Shown here piece by piece: positions 1 to 10,522 of a stretch of 64,000 bases of DNA. Source of the DNA: Streptomyces lincolnensis (GTDB taxonomy: Bacteria > Actinomycetota > Actinomycetes > Streptomycetales > Streptomycetaceae); assembly GCF_001685355.1 (NCBI RefSeq), contig NZ_CP016438.1, positions 7,998,001 to 8,062,000 on the forward strand. Direction: 5' to 3'. The position numbers were made by a program, and so were the translations under genes. The notes below the pieces were generated by a model. The model searched no databases. It saw only the letters and a list, made by a program, of their open reading frames with translations, and was not told where the DNA came from. Each line of letters opens with the position of its first letter. The first letter of the stretch is position 1.

Positions 1-600
1 GATCATGTAGAAGCCGGACTGGAGCCACAGCCGGGCCGAGACGATGACCAGCCAGTACCAGGGCGGGTTGGGGTCGGCCAGCCAGGCGATGTTCTCGATC
101 CCGAACCAGCCGAGGACCGTGTTCATCAGCCCGAAGCGGACCCCGCTGAAGATGGACATCTTCCAGATCAGCGAGGCGGCCACATAGCTGCACGCGGTCG
201 GCAGGAAGAACACCGAGCGGAAGAACGCCCGCATGAAACGCAGCCGGTTCACCAGCAGGGCCAGGCCCAGTGAGAACGCCCAGGTGGTGGGCACGATGAA
301 CGCGGCGAAGACGGTGAACGTGCCGAGCGAGCCGACGAAGTCGTCGTTCGTCAGCATGTACGTGTAGTTGTCGAAGCCGATGAACTTGTCGGGCGTGACG
401 GTGAAGCGGGCGTCGAAGAAGCTGAGCCAGATGCTCCAGAGGATCGGCGCGTAGATGAAGATCGCCAGGCCGATGAGGAAGGGCCCGGTGAAGAGCCAGA
501 AGTTGAGCGTGGGGCTGCCCCGCAGACCCCGCCGCGGCCGGGCCGGGGAGGCCTTGGCCGGGGCGGGGCGCGCGAGGTCGTGGGTCTTGGTCGCCGACAT
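1..600 (-). CDS. Sugar ABC transporter permease (MalF/UgpA type), 3' end outside window
   Basis: This is an inner-membrane subunit of a carbohydrate ABC importer. About 200 residues are visible from the ATG at 600, and the gene runs off the left edge. The start MSATKTHDLARP leads into a cytoplasmic segment rich in Arg and Pro, then a first membrane helix (LNFWLFTGPFLIGLAIFIYA). Further hydrophobic helices follow, typical of MalF-like permeases. The conserved EAA loop is not reached. The stop codon of the binding-protein gene lies 20 bp upstream, so the two are co-transcribed. Family assignment is firm; the substrate is unknown, although the ROK regulator and the oxidase nearby suggest a sugar or polyol. 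Confidence 0.9.
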   Translation of the reverse strand, partial: MSATKTHDLARPAPAKASPARPRRGLRGSPTLNFWLFTGPFLIGLAIFIYAPILWSIWLSFFDARFTVTPDKFIGFDNYTYMLTNDDFVGSLGTFTVFAAFIVPTTWAFSLGLALLVNRLRFMRAFFRSVFFLPTACSYVAASLIWKMSIFSGVRFGLMNTVLGWFGIENIAWLADPNPPWYWLVIVSARLWLQSGFYMI

Positions 601-620
601 GTCGTGGTCCGTCCCGCGGC

Positions 621-1883
621 CTATCCGAACAGCTTCTTCAGCTCACGGTTGACGACCGTGTCGCACTTGTCGAGGGCGGCCTCCGGGTCCATGTTCTTGC
701 GCACGGAGTTGGCGAAGACGTCCTCGAAGGCGGTGCGCATGGCCTGGGTCCAGCCGATGTTGTCGAAGTGCCCGAACTCGTTGAAGAGCCGGACGCCCTC
801 GGCGGCGTTGCCGGTCTTGAGCTTGGTCGCCTTCTGCGCGGTCGAGGTGCGCGGCGGGATGTGGAAGCCGTAGGACGTGGCCCAGTCCTCCTGGTACTGC
901 TTCTGGTCGATCCACAGCCACTTGACGTATTCCTTGGCGGCGTCGACGTTCTTGCCCTTGGCGTTGACGAACATCGACCAGCCGCCGTTGTAGACCGACT
1001 GCTTGCCGGAGTCGACGGTCTTGGGGAAGGGGAAGACCCCCCAGTCGTCGCCGAGCGCCTCCTGGATCGCCGGCATCGCCCACATGCCGCAGAACTGGAT
1101 GGCGCACAGGCCCTGGGTGAACGAGGAGGGGTCCCAGGACTCGGTCGGAGCGCCGAGGAGAAGGTCGCCGCTGGTGAACAGCTTGCGCATCTTCTTCAGG
1201 CCTTCGATGACGCCGTCCGTGTGGTAGGCGATCTCGTTCTTCGCGTCGAGGTGCTGGGCGCCGGCCGACCAGATCAACGTGTCGTTGACGCTGTGCAGGT
1301 CGTTGCCCATGTACAGGCCCTTGACCTTGCCGGTGGTGAGCTTGGCGGCGGCCTCCATCAGCTCGTCGAGCGTGGTGGGTACCCCGACGCCCGCCTTGTC
1401 CAGCATCGACTTGCGGTAGAAGAAGAACTGCGGGTCGTCGATCATCCGGACGCCGTATATCTTCCCGTCGACCGTGTGCGACGTGATGTCGGCCGGGTTG
1501 AAGTCGCTCTTGACCGGCGCGACGATGTCGGTCAGGTCCGCCACCTGACCGCTTCTGACCAACTGGATCTGCGGGTGGAACTCGAAGAGGTCGGGCGCCT
1601 TGTCGGTGAGCAGCGTGGCGAAGAGCTTGCTCTCGAAGTCGGCGCTGGTGATCCACTGCGTGGTCACGGCGGCCTTGTCGTAGGCCTTCGCGTAGCGCTT
1701 GATGGCCTGCTCGGTGCCCTGCTCGCCGTAGGCGTGGAAGTACTGGGTGAGGTTCACGCCCGAAGCGCCGCCGCCCCGGCCGTTGTTGCCGCCGCACGCG
1801 GCGAGTCCGCCGGCGGCGGCCAGGCCCATGGCGGCGCGCAGAACGTTCCGGCGGTCCCAGGTGCTGTTGCTCAATGCCGACAT
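621..1883 (-). CDS. Extracellular sugar-binding lipoprotein of an ABC importer
   Basis: A 420-residue solute-binding protein of the SBP_bac_1 family captures the substrate outside the membrane and delivers it to the downstream permease. The N-terminus has twin arginines (R11-R12), a hydrophobic stretch and a lipobox LAAC with C30. It is therefore probably a lipoprotein, possibly exported by Tat. The mature part has the usual features, such as FEFHPQ near residue 100 and YNGGWSMFV near residue 300. The gene is first in an operon with the permease and is preceded by a promoter that shares a -35 element with the ROK regulator promoter. Substrate cannot be told from sequence. Confidence 0.93.
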   Translation of the reverse strand: MSALSNSTWDRRNVLRAAMGLAAAGGLAACGGNNGRGGGASGVNLTQYFHAYGEQGTEQAIKRYAKAYDKAAVTTQWITSADFESKLFATLLTDKAPDLFEFHPQIQLVRSGQVADLTDIVAPVKSDFNPADITSHTVDGKIYGVRMIDDPQFFFYRKSMLDKAGVGVPTTLDELMEAAAKLTTGKVKGLYMGNDLHSVNDTLIWSAGAQHLDAKNEIAYHTDGVIEGLKKMRKLFTSGDLLLGAPTESWDPSSFTQGLCAIQFCGMWAMPAIQEALGDDWGVFPFPKTVDSGKQSVYNGGWSMFVNAKGKNVDAAKEYVKWLWIDQKQYQEDWATSYGFHIPPRTSTAQKATKLKTGNAAEGVRLFNEFGHFDNIGWTQAMRTAFEDVFANSVRKNMDPEAALDKCDTVVNRELKKLFG

Positions 1884-1960
1884 GGTGACGTCCTTGTCTC
1901 GAGTGAGGCTGCGGCTCAGACGCTCAGCGGGAGATGGCTGAAAGAGCGGTGCGGAGCGGG

Positions 1961-1989
1961 ACGTTAACCTTCGGCTAAGGCTTCGGCAA
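1961..1989 (-). promoter_or_regulatory. Predicted promoter of the sugar ABC operon
   Basis: On the minus strand a -35 box TTGCCG (1984-1989) is followed after 17 nt by TAACGT (1961-1966). The -35 box is embedded in AACCCCTTGCCGAA, which recurs as AACCCCTTGTCGAA at the promoter of the ROK gene. The spacing is ideal but the -10 box is weak. Confidence 0.5.
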
Positions 1990-2006
1990 GGGGTTGAACG
2001 AAGCCT
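1978..2006. promoter_or_regulatory. Inverted repeat, possible ROK operator
   Basis: Arms AGGCTTCG (1978-1985) and CGAAGCCT (1999-2006) are separated by 13 nt and straddle the predicted -35 box of the sugar ABC operon. The position would suit a repressor site for the adjacent ROK protein. That link is inference. Confidence 0.4.
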
Positions 2007-2120
2007 GTTCGAAGCGTTGCGTAGTGTTCGGTATACCGGACGTGATCAGTTGCGATCCGGTGGCGCGCAGGTCACGAAGGGGTCGCGAAGCCTGGTCGGG
2101 ATGGTGGTAGGAGGCCCGGG

Positions 2121-3365
2121 TCAGGACGGCCGCGCACTGCGGACCCTCGACCGCGTGGCGCGCTTCGCGGACCGCTGGCCCACCGACTGGAGCGCGCCTT
2201 CGAGCGCGAAGGTCGCCGCTCCCAGACAGGCCGGGTCCGTGGGGATCGCGGACAGGACGATCTCGGTGGCGGCCATCGGCCGGGGCAGCGCGTGCCGGGC
2301 CACGGCCTCGCGCACCTCGGCGACCAGGGGCTCACCGAGGGCGGCCGCGACCCAGCTGCTGAGCACGACCACCTCCGGATTGAACAGGTTGACCAGGTCG
2401 GCGATGCCGGCCCCGAGATAGCGGGCGGTGTCCCGGACCACCTTCAGCGCCACCGGATCGTGCTCGCGCACACCCCGGGCCAGCGCGTCGATGGTGGCCG
2501 TCTGGTCCTCCGGGTGCAGCAGCGCGCTGTCGGGGCTGAGCTCCCGCAGGTTCAGCATGATGCCGGGCGCGCCCACGTACGTCTCCACGCAGCCGTGGTT
2601 GCCGCAGTGGCACAGCCTCCCGTCCAGCACGATCGTGGTGTGGCCCCACTCGCCGGCGCTGTTGCTCACCCCCCGGTGCAGCCCGCCGCCCAGCAGGAGC
2701 CCGGCGCCCACCCCGGTCCCGAGGTTGACCACCACCGCGTCCCCGCGCCCGCGCGCCGCCCCGAACCACAGCTCCGCCACCGCGACCGCGCGCAGCGGGT
2801 TGTCCAGGTACAGCGGGTAGGCGATGTGCTCGGTGAGCAGGTCGAGCAGCGGCACGTCGTGCCAGTCCCAGTTCGGCGCGTACTCCGAGATGCCGGTGGC
2901 CCGGTCGACCTGCCCCGGCACGCTCACCCCGACGCCGAGCACCCGGGCGCCCTCGATCCCGGCCTGCGCGACCACCGAGCCGACAGCGGCCGCGACATGG
3001 GTGACGACCTGCTCCGGCAGGCTCTCCCCGGGCCGCATGTGCTCGTCAGCGCGGGCCAGCACGTTCAGCGCGAGGTCGAACAGCTCGACATGGACGTACG
3101 TCTCCGCGATGTCCACGCCGATCAGCGCGCCGCCCGAGGCGTTCACGGCGACCAGCCCCCGGGGCCGGCCCCCGGCCGAGTCCTCGAACCCGACCTCCGT
3201 GATCATCCGCAGGTCGAGCAGCTCGCCGACGAGCGTGGCGACCGTGGCCAGGCTCAGCCCGGTGGCGGCCGCCAGCTCCTGCCGCGAGGTGGGCGACTCG
3301 GCGATGATCTGGCGCAGCACCTCGTAGCGGTTCGCGGTACGGATGTCGCGTGATGTTCGCTTCAC
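2121..3365 (-). CDS. ROK-family transcriptional repressor (NagC/XylR type)
   Basis: This 414-residue sugar-responsive regulator has an N-terminal winged-helix DNA-binding part (residues about 15-65, with TSRQELAAATGLSLATVATL) followed by a ROK sugar-kinase-like domain. Visible in the latter are GVDIAETYVHVELFD near 83, the nucleotide-binding-like NLGTGVGAG near 214, and the zinc motif GEWGH then CHCGNHGC (H241, C252, C254, C259). The gene lies immediately upstream of the sugar ABC operon on the same strand but has its own promoter. It most likely represses that operon and itself until the sugar binds. The inducer is not known. Confidence 0.92.
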   Translation of the reverse strand: MKRTSRDIRTANRYEVLRQIIAESPTSRQELAAATGLSLATVATLVGELLDLRMITEVGFEDSAGGRPRGLVAVNASGGALIGVDIAETYVHVELFDLALNVLARADEHMRPGESLPEQVVTHVAAAVGSVVAQAGIEGARVLGVGVSVPGQVDRATGISEYAPNWDWHDVPLLDLLTEHIAYPLYLDNPLRAVAVAELWFGAARGRGDAVVVNLGTGVGAGLLLGGGLHRGVSNSAGEWGHTTIVLDGRLCHCGNHGCVETYVGAPGIMLNLRELSPDSALLHPEDQTATIDALARGVREHDPVALKVVRDTARYLGAGIADLVNLFNPEVVVLSSWVAAALGEPLVAEVREAVARHALPRPMAATEIVLSAIPTDPACLGAATFALEGALQSVGQRSAKRATRSRVRSARPS

Positions 3366-3427
3366 GAGGCGCCCTCCCCATCCTTACGCGGCTCGGGCCG
3401 GGACGACTCGGCACCGGCGCGGGCGTC

Positions 3428-3456
3428 AGGCTATGGGCAGCCAGGACTTTCGACAA
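3428..3456 (-). promoter_or_regulatory. Predicted promoter of the ROK regulator gene
   Basis: On the minus strand TTGTCG (3451-3456) is followed by 17 nt and TAGCCT (3428-3433), a good match to the HrdB consensus. The -35 box lies in AACCCCTTGTCGAA, nearly identical to the element at the sugar ABC promoter. Confidence 0.55.
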
Positions 3457-3482
3457 GGGGTTAGGAAAGGGGGTTTACGAAG

Positions 3483-5866
<2,384 letters not shown>

Positions 5867-5979
5867 CCCGTCGGGCCCGCCCGGGCGGCGATGCCCGATA
5901 TGGGGGCCCCGCCACCGGTGACGTGCGGGCGAGGGCATACCGTGAGGAGTCGTACGCCTGAGCCGGGAGGAGACACGGG

Positions 5980-7311
5980 ATGGGCAGCCGAACCGCGCTG
6001 GTCGAGGATCTGATGGAGCGCTTTCCACAGGTGCCGAGGGAAGCCGTCTTCAAGGAGGACCTGCTGCGCGGCGGTGTGGCCTTCGACCCCTCCGCGCTCA
6101 GCGACAACGAGGGCGGCGAGGTGAAGCCGAAGTCGTACTTCATCTTCTCCTTCGACCACGGCACCCTCCCCGAGCTCGGCGAGGCCGCCCTGCGCCGCCC
6201 GCCGGAGGAGATCATCCTCACCGGAGGGCCCTACGACCTGCGGCGGACCGTGGTGTCGGTGCGGGTGAACCCGGCCTCGCCCTACCGGGTCGCCGCCGAC
6301 GAGCACGGCGTGCTCGGGCTCTACCTCGACGGGAAGCGGATCTCCGACGTCGGTGTGCCGCCCATGCCGGAGTACTACCGGCACACCCTCGCCAGCGGGA
6401 AGTCCGTCATGGAGGTCGCCCCGACCATCCAGTGGGGCTACCTGATCTACCTGACCGTCTTCCGGGTCTGCCAGTACTTCGGCGCCAAGGAGGAGTGCCA
6501 GTACTGCGACATCAACCACAACTGGCGCCAGCACAAGGCCGCCGGACGGCCGTACACGGGCGTCAAGGACGTGGAGGAGGTCCTGGAGGCCCTGGAGATC
6601 ATCGACCGCTACGACACGGCGAAGGCCTCCACCGCCTACACCCTCACCGGCGGCGCGATCACCAAGACCGTCTCCGGACGCGACGAGGCCGACTTCTACG
6701 GCCACTACGCCAAGGCCATCGAGGAGCGCTTCCCCGGCCGCTGGATCGGCAAGGTGGTCGCCCAGGCGCTGCCGCGCGACGACGTGCAGCGCTTCAAGGA
6801 CTACGGCGTGCAGATCTACCACCCCAACTACGAGGTGTGGGACGAGTACCTGTTCAAGATGTACTGCCCCGGCAAGGAGCGCTACGTCGGCCGCGACGTG
6901 TGGCACAAGCGCATCCTCGACTCGGCGGAGGTCTTCGGCGCGCGCAACGTGATCCCCAACTTCGTGGCCGGCGTGGAGATGGCCGAGCCGTTCGGCTTCA
7001 CCACGGTCGACGAGGCCATCGCCTCCACCACCGAGGGCCTGCGCTTCTTCATGTCGCACGGCATCACGCCCCGGTTCACCACCTGGTGCCCGGAGCCGAC
7101 GACCCCGCTCGGCAGGGCCAACCCGCAGGGTGCGCCGCTGGAGTACCACATCCGGCTGCTCCAGGCCTATCGCCGGACGATGGACGAGTTCGGCCTGGCC
7201 TCGCCTCCCGGCTACGGCCCGCCCGGCCCGGGGCGTGCGGTCTTCTCCGTCAGCTCGTTCATGGACAGCCTTCCGGCCGTCGACACGGTGGAGGAATCGG
7301 CGACCGCGTAG
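5980..7311 (+). CDS. Radical SAM protein with atypical CX8CX2C cluster motif
   Basis: This 443-residue protein has a radical SAM barrel. The 4Fe-4S ligands appear to be C164, C173 and C176 in FRVCQYFGAKEECQYCDINHN, giving CX8CX2C instead of the usual CX3CX2C. The motif is followed by a typical glycine-rich beta-2 segment (YTLTGGAITKT). An N-terminal extension of about 150 residues precedes the barrel. The substrate is unknown. Good spacing from an AGGAG-type site supports ATG 5980. It sits 113 bp downstream of the hydroxyacid dehydrogenase on the same strand and may belong to the same operon. Confidence 0.85.
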   Translation: MGSRTALVEDLMERFPQVPREAVFKEDLLRGGVAFDPSALSDNEGGEVKPKSYFIFSFDHGTLPELGEAALRRPPEEIILTGGPYDLRRTVVSVRVNPASPYRVAADEHGVLGLYLDGKRISDVGVPPMPEYYRHTLASGKSVMEVAPTIQWGYLIYLTVFRVCQYFGAKEECQYCDINHNWRQHKAAGRPYTGVKDVEEVLEALEIIDRYDTAKASTAYTLTGGAITKTVSGRDEADFYGHYAKAIEERFPGRWIGKVVAQALPRDDVQRFKDYGVQIYHPNYEVWDEYLFKMYCPGKERYVGRDVWHKRILDSAEVFGARNVIPNFVAGVEMAEPFGFTTVDEAIASTTEGLRFFMSHGITPRFTTWCPEPTTPLGRANPQGAPLEYHIRLLQAYRRTMDEFGLASPPGYGPPGPGRAVFSVSSFMDSLPAVDTVEESATA

Positions 7312-7533
7312 GAAACTCCTGGGGTTCGTGTTGAGTCATGGGGTGGCCGGATCCGTATCATCGGATGGAGTCGGGGATGCCGGGTGGCGGGATGTGACGG
7401 TGGGTCCTGACATGTGAACAGGGCGCTTGTCAGTTGTGTGGGAGACGTGAAAAGCTCGTGTCCTGCCGCGAGGTTCCCCCCAACTCCTTTGCCACTATGG
7501 TGAGTTGACCTCGCTTGTGACCGCAGGAGACCC

Positions 7534-9003
7534 ATGCCCGACCTGCCGACTCCCCAGGATTCCGCGGAGGCCGCGCGGTTCGCCGAGTGCTGGGACGCCG
7601 TGCTCTCCTACGCCGACCTGTGCACCTCGGGTTCCACCTCGGCCACCCAACTGGCCACGGAGGCCTTCTCCCTCGGCATGCGCGAGGCCCGCGACGCCGA
7701 GGCCGCCCCGACCCGCAGCGCCGGCCGCCGCCCGGCCCGCCTGCCCAGGATCCCGCTGCTGCTGACGGCCGTACGGACCACGGCCGAGGAGTGGGAGATC
7801 CAGGGGCACGGCCACCGGCTCGACCCCGAACTGCGCCTGTGGCTCAACTCCGACAAGGCCGCCCGCTACTCGGGCCCTCCGCTGCGCCGCCCGCTCGCGC
7901 TGCGCGGACTGCGCGATCTCCAGGCGGCCGACGCCGAGTTGCTGTGGCTGGCCGAGGTGGAGGCGCTGCCGCTGAGCGTGGTGGCACGCCGGCTCGGCCT
8001 GGACCCGGCCACCGTCGCCGACGAACTCACCCAGGTCCGGGGCCTGTTCCGGGACCGCTGCCACCGCAACCATCTCGACACACCGATGGACGCGCAGTGC
8101 CGCAGCTACGCCCGGCTGCTCGACGCGGTCACCCGCTCACCCGTCGCCGACACCCCCGGCGACCTCTCCCGCCACCTCGCCCGGTGTGTCGAGTGCGCCG
8201 AGGCCGCCGCCTGTCTGCGCCTGCACGGCGGCGGACTGCCCGCGGCCCTGGCCGGCGGGGTCATAGGCTGGGGCGGCCTCGCCTACCTGGAGCGCCGCCG
8301 ACGCGCCGCCGAGGTACGGCTCGGCGCCGGTCGCCCCGGCCCGGCCGACGGCGACGCACCCCCGAACCCCGGCGCGCACAAGGCCCGGGCGGTGCGCAAC
8401 GGCCTCCTCGTCGCCGCCGTCCTGGTCTCCCTGCTGGCTCTCGCCGTCTCGATGATGCCGGGCGCCGACACCGAGGGCGGCGCGTCCCCGAGCGGCTCCG
8501 CCGACCGCCAGCCGGTCGTCGCCGACCCCGGCCCGTCCGCCTCGCCCACCGACGCCAGCTCCACCAGCTCGCCCAAGCCCTCGGGCCAGGCCGGCACCTC
8601 CGAGGCGTCCGAGGGCGCCAAGAACCCCGGCACCACACCCCAGGGCACCGCCACCTCCGAGGCCACCGGCGACGACCCGAGCCCGTCCCCGACGTGCAGC
8701 TTCACCTACGACCTGGTCAACCAGTGGCCCGACGGCTTCCAGGCCACCGTCACCATCACCACCGAACGCCCCCTCGACTCCTGGAGCGTCGGCTGGTCCT
8801 TCCGCGACGGCCAGCGGGTCGGCCAGATGTGGGACGCGAGCTTCAGCCAGAAGGGCTCCCGCATCACCGCCACCGCCGCCTCCTACAACAAGAAGATCCC
8901 CGCCGACGGCTCCCTCTCCCTCGGCTTCCTCGCCTCGTGGCAGGGAAAGAACGCACCGGCCCACGACTTCACGCTGAACGGGAAGCGCTGCGCGAAGGCG
9001 TGA
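7534..9003 (+). CDS. Sigma-like HTH / zinc-finger anti-sigma / CBM2 membrane fusion protein
   Basis: The 489-residue protein joins three usually separate functions. Residues about 1-190 resemble a degenerate ECF sigma factor with a region-4-like helix-turn-helix (LPLSVVARRLGLDPATVADEL). Next comes a zinc-finger anti-sigma-like motif (HLARCVECAEAAACL), then one membrane helix (GLLVAAVLVSLLALAVSMM, about 290-310). A Ser/Thr/Pro/Gly-rich linker leads to an external domain at 388-489 that matches cellulose-binding module family 2, with C388 and C486 placed for the usual disulfide and several Trp residues. It looks like a membrane sensor that could couple polysaccharide contact to a cytoplasmic regulator. 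No role is proven. Confidence 0.8.
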   Translation: MPDLPTPQDSAEAARFAECWDAVLSYADLCTSGSTSATQLATEAFSLGMREARDAEAAPTRSAGRRPARLPRIPLLLTAVRTTAEEWEIQGHGHRLDPELRLWLNSDKAARYSGPPLRRPLALRGLRDLQAADAELLWLAEVEALPLSVVARRLGLDPATVADELTQVRGLFRDRCHRNHLDTPMDAQCRSYARLLDAVTRSPVADTPGDLSRHLARCVECAEAAACLRLHGGGLPAALAGGVIGWGGLAYLERRRRAAEVRLGAGRPGPADGDAPPNPGAHKARAVRNGLLVAAVLVSLLALAVSMMPGADTEGGASPSGSADRQPVVADPGPSASPTDASSTSSPKPSGQAGTSEASEGAKNPGTTPQGTATSEATGDDPSPSPTCSFTYDLVNQWPDGFQATVTITTERPLDSWSVGWSFRDGQRVGQMWDASFSQKGSRITATAASYNKKIPADGSLSLGFLASWQGKNAPAHDFTLNGKRCAKA

Positions 9004-9025
9004 GAACCCGGCCGGCGAAAATGCG

Positions 9026-9056
9026 TTGACGGGTCACCGAGGGGCCGGGCTAGAGT
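9026..9056 (+). promoter_or_regulatory. Predicted HrdB-type promoter upstream of mini-ORF and rsgA
   Basis: TTGACG (9026-9031) and TAGAGT (9051-9056) match the Streptomyces TTGACN/TAGRRT consensus. The 19-nt spacer is slightly long. Transcription would start near 9063, giving a leader of about 200 nt before rsgA that contains the mini-ORF at 9125. Confidence 0.5.
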
Positions 9057-9124
9057 TACGGCGATCCACGCGGAGGCCCACGGCCACCGCGACCGAACGA
9101 GAGTGGACGAGGAGGTGTCGACCG

Positions 9125-9196
9125 ATGGCTGTCTTTGCGAGGGGCGCTGCCCGCATCCAGGAATCCATCCAGTCCACCTCCGTGGCCACCGGCTGA
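9125..9196 (+). CDS. 23-residue leader-like mini-ORF
   Basis: The ATG at 9125 is preceded by a near-perfect ribosome site (GAGGAGGTG, about 8 nt away) and opens a frame coding MAVFARGAARIQESIQSTSV plus three residues. It ends 66 nt before the rsgA start, inside the predicted rsgA leader transcript. No known family was recognised. The strong ribosome site compared with the modest one at rsgA hints that it is translated, either as a small protein or as a regulatory leader peptide. Confidence 0.4.
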   Translation: MAVFARGAARIQESIQSTSVATG

Positions 9197-9262
9197 ACCC
9201 ACTCTTCCTTTTTCCCGCGTCCGATCGACGCGTGCCGGGGCCGCCCCTGTGAAGGGTCACCC

Positions 9263-10363
9263 TTGACTTCCAGCTCTGCATCCTCCGTCTCCACCGCGCT
9301 CGCTCCCTACGGCTGGGACGACGCGTGGGCGGACGAGTTCGCTCCCCACGAGCCCGAAGGGCTCCTGCCCGGACGTGTGATCCGGGTCGACCGCGGCCAG
9401 TGCGACGTGGTCACCGCCGACGGGATCCTCCGGGCGGACACCGCGTTCGTCACCCCGCACGATCCGATGCGGGTCGTGTGCACCGGTGACTGGGTCGCGG
9501 TCGAACCCGCGGGCAACCCGCGCTACGTACGGACGTATCTGCCCCGCCGTACGGCCTTCGTGCGCTCCACCTCCTCCAAACGGTCCGAGGGGCAGATCCT
9601 CGCGGCCAACGTCGACCACGCGATCGTCGCCGTGTCGCTGGCCGTCGAACTCGACCTCGGGCGGGTCGAACGGTTCCTGGCGCTGGCCTGGGAGTCGGGC
9701 GCGCAGCCCGTGGTCGTGCTGACCAAGGCCGACCTGGTGCCGGACGCGGCGACGCTCGCGCACCTCGTCCAGGACGTCGAGACGGCCGCGCCCGGTGTGC
9801 CGGTGCTGCCGGTCAGCGCCATGGGCGGGGACGGGCTCGACGTGCTCCTCGCCGTCGTCTGCGGCGGTACGTCCGTGCTGCTCGGGCAGTCCGGCGCGGG
9901 CAAGTCCACGCTCGCGAACGCCCTGCTCGGCGAGGAGGTGATGGACGTCCGGGCCACCCGCGACGCGGACGGGAAGGGGCGGCACACCACCACCACCCGC
10001 AATCTCCTCGTCCTGCCGGGCGGGGGTGTCCTCATCGACACGCCGGGGCTCCGGGGCGTCGGCCTGTGGGACGCCGAGAGCGGGGTCGGACAGGTCTTCT
10101 CCGAGATCGAGTCGCTGGCCCAGCAGTGCCGGTTCCACGACTGCGCGCACGAGAGCGAGCCGGGGTGCGCGGTGCTCGCCGCGGTGGCCTCCGGCGAGCT
10201 GGGGGAGCGGCGGTTGGACAGTTATCGCAAGTTGCTGCGGGAGAACCAGCGGATCGTGGCCAAGACCGATGCGCGGCTCAGGGCCGAGATCCGCAAGGAC
10301 TGGAAGCGGAAGGGGGCGATCGGGAAGGCGGCGATGGAGGCGAAGAGGGGGCGCTGGAGTTAG
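9263..10363 (+). CDS. rsgA: Ribosome small-subunit-dependent GTPase RsgA
   Basis: The 366-residue circularly permuted GTPase acts in late 30S subunit maturation. It has an N-terminal OB-like part, then the permuted G motifs: G4 TKADL near residue 155, G1 GQSGAGKST near 210, and G3 DTPGLRG near 255. A C-terminal zinc-binding segment follows (CRFHDCAHESEPGCAV). The start is a TTG at 9263 preceded by GAAGGG. The gene lies downstream of a mini-ORF and a predicted promoter, and a hairpin follows it. Confidence 0.93.
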   Translation: MTSSSASSVSTALAPYGWDDAWADEFAPHEPEGLLPGRVIRVDRGQCDVVTADGILRADTAFVTPHDPMRVVCTGDWVAVEPAGNPRYVRTYLPRRTAFVRSTSSKRSEGQILAANVDHAIVAVSLAVELDLGRVERFLALAWESGAQPVVVLTKADLVPDAATLAHLVQDVETAAPGVPVLPVSAMGGDGLDVLLAVVCGGTSVLLGQSGAGKSTLANALLGEEVMDVRATRDADGKGRHTTTTRNLLVLPGGGVLIDTPGLRGVGLWDAESGVGQVFSEIESLAQQCRFHDCAHESEPGCAVLAAVASGELGERRLDSYRKLLRENQRIVAKTDARLRAEIRKDWKRKGAIGKAAMEAKRGRWS

Positions 10364-10390
10364 GGCGCGTCCCTTGGTGGGGGTGCCGTC

Positions 10391-10412
10391 TCTGGGGGCT
10401 GCCGCCCCCAGA
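10391..10412 (+). terminator. Hairpin terminator after rsgA
   Basis: A perfect 9-bp stem TCTGGGGGC / GCCCCCAGA closes on TGCC, 28 nt after the rsgA stop. There is no U-tract, as is common in Streptomyces. The following bases (CTCAAACGCCGGACGGGCTG, 10443-10462) resemble a sequence often seen between Streptomyces genes, so this may be part of a dispersed intergenic element. Confidence 0.6.
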
Positions 10413-10522
10413 CCCCCGCTGTCGGCCCTGAAGGGGCCTCGTCCTCAAACGCCGGACGGGCTGGGACTGCCCCGTCCGATTTCCGCCAGCCCGAGCGCCC
10501 GGCAGGGGCCACACTGGATCCT

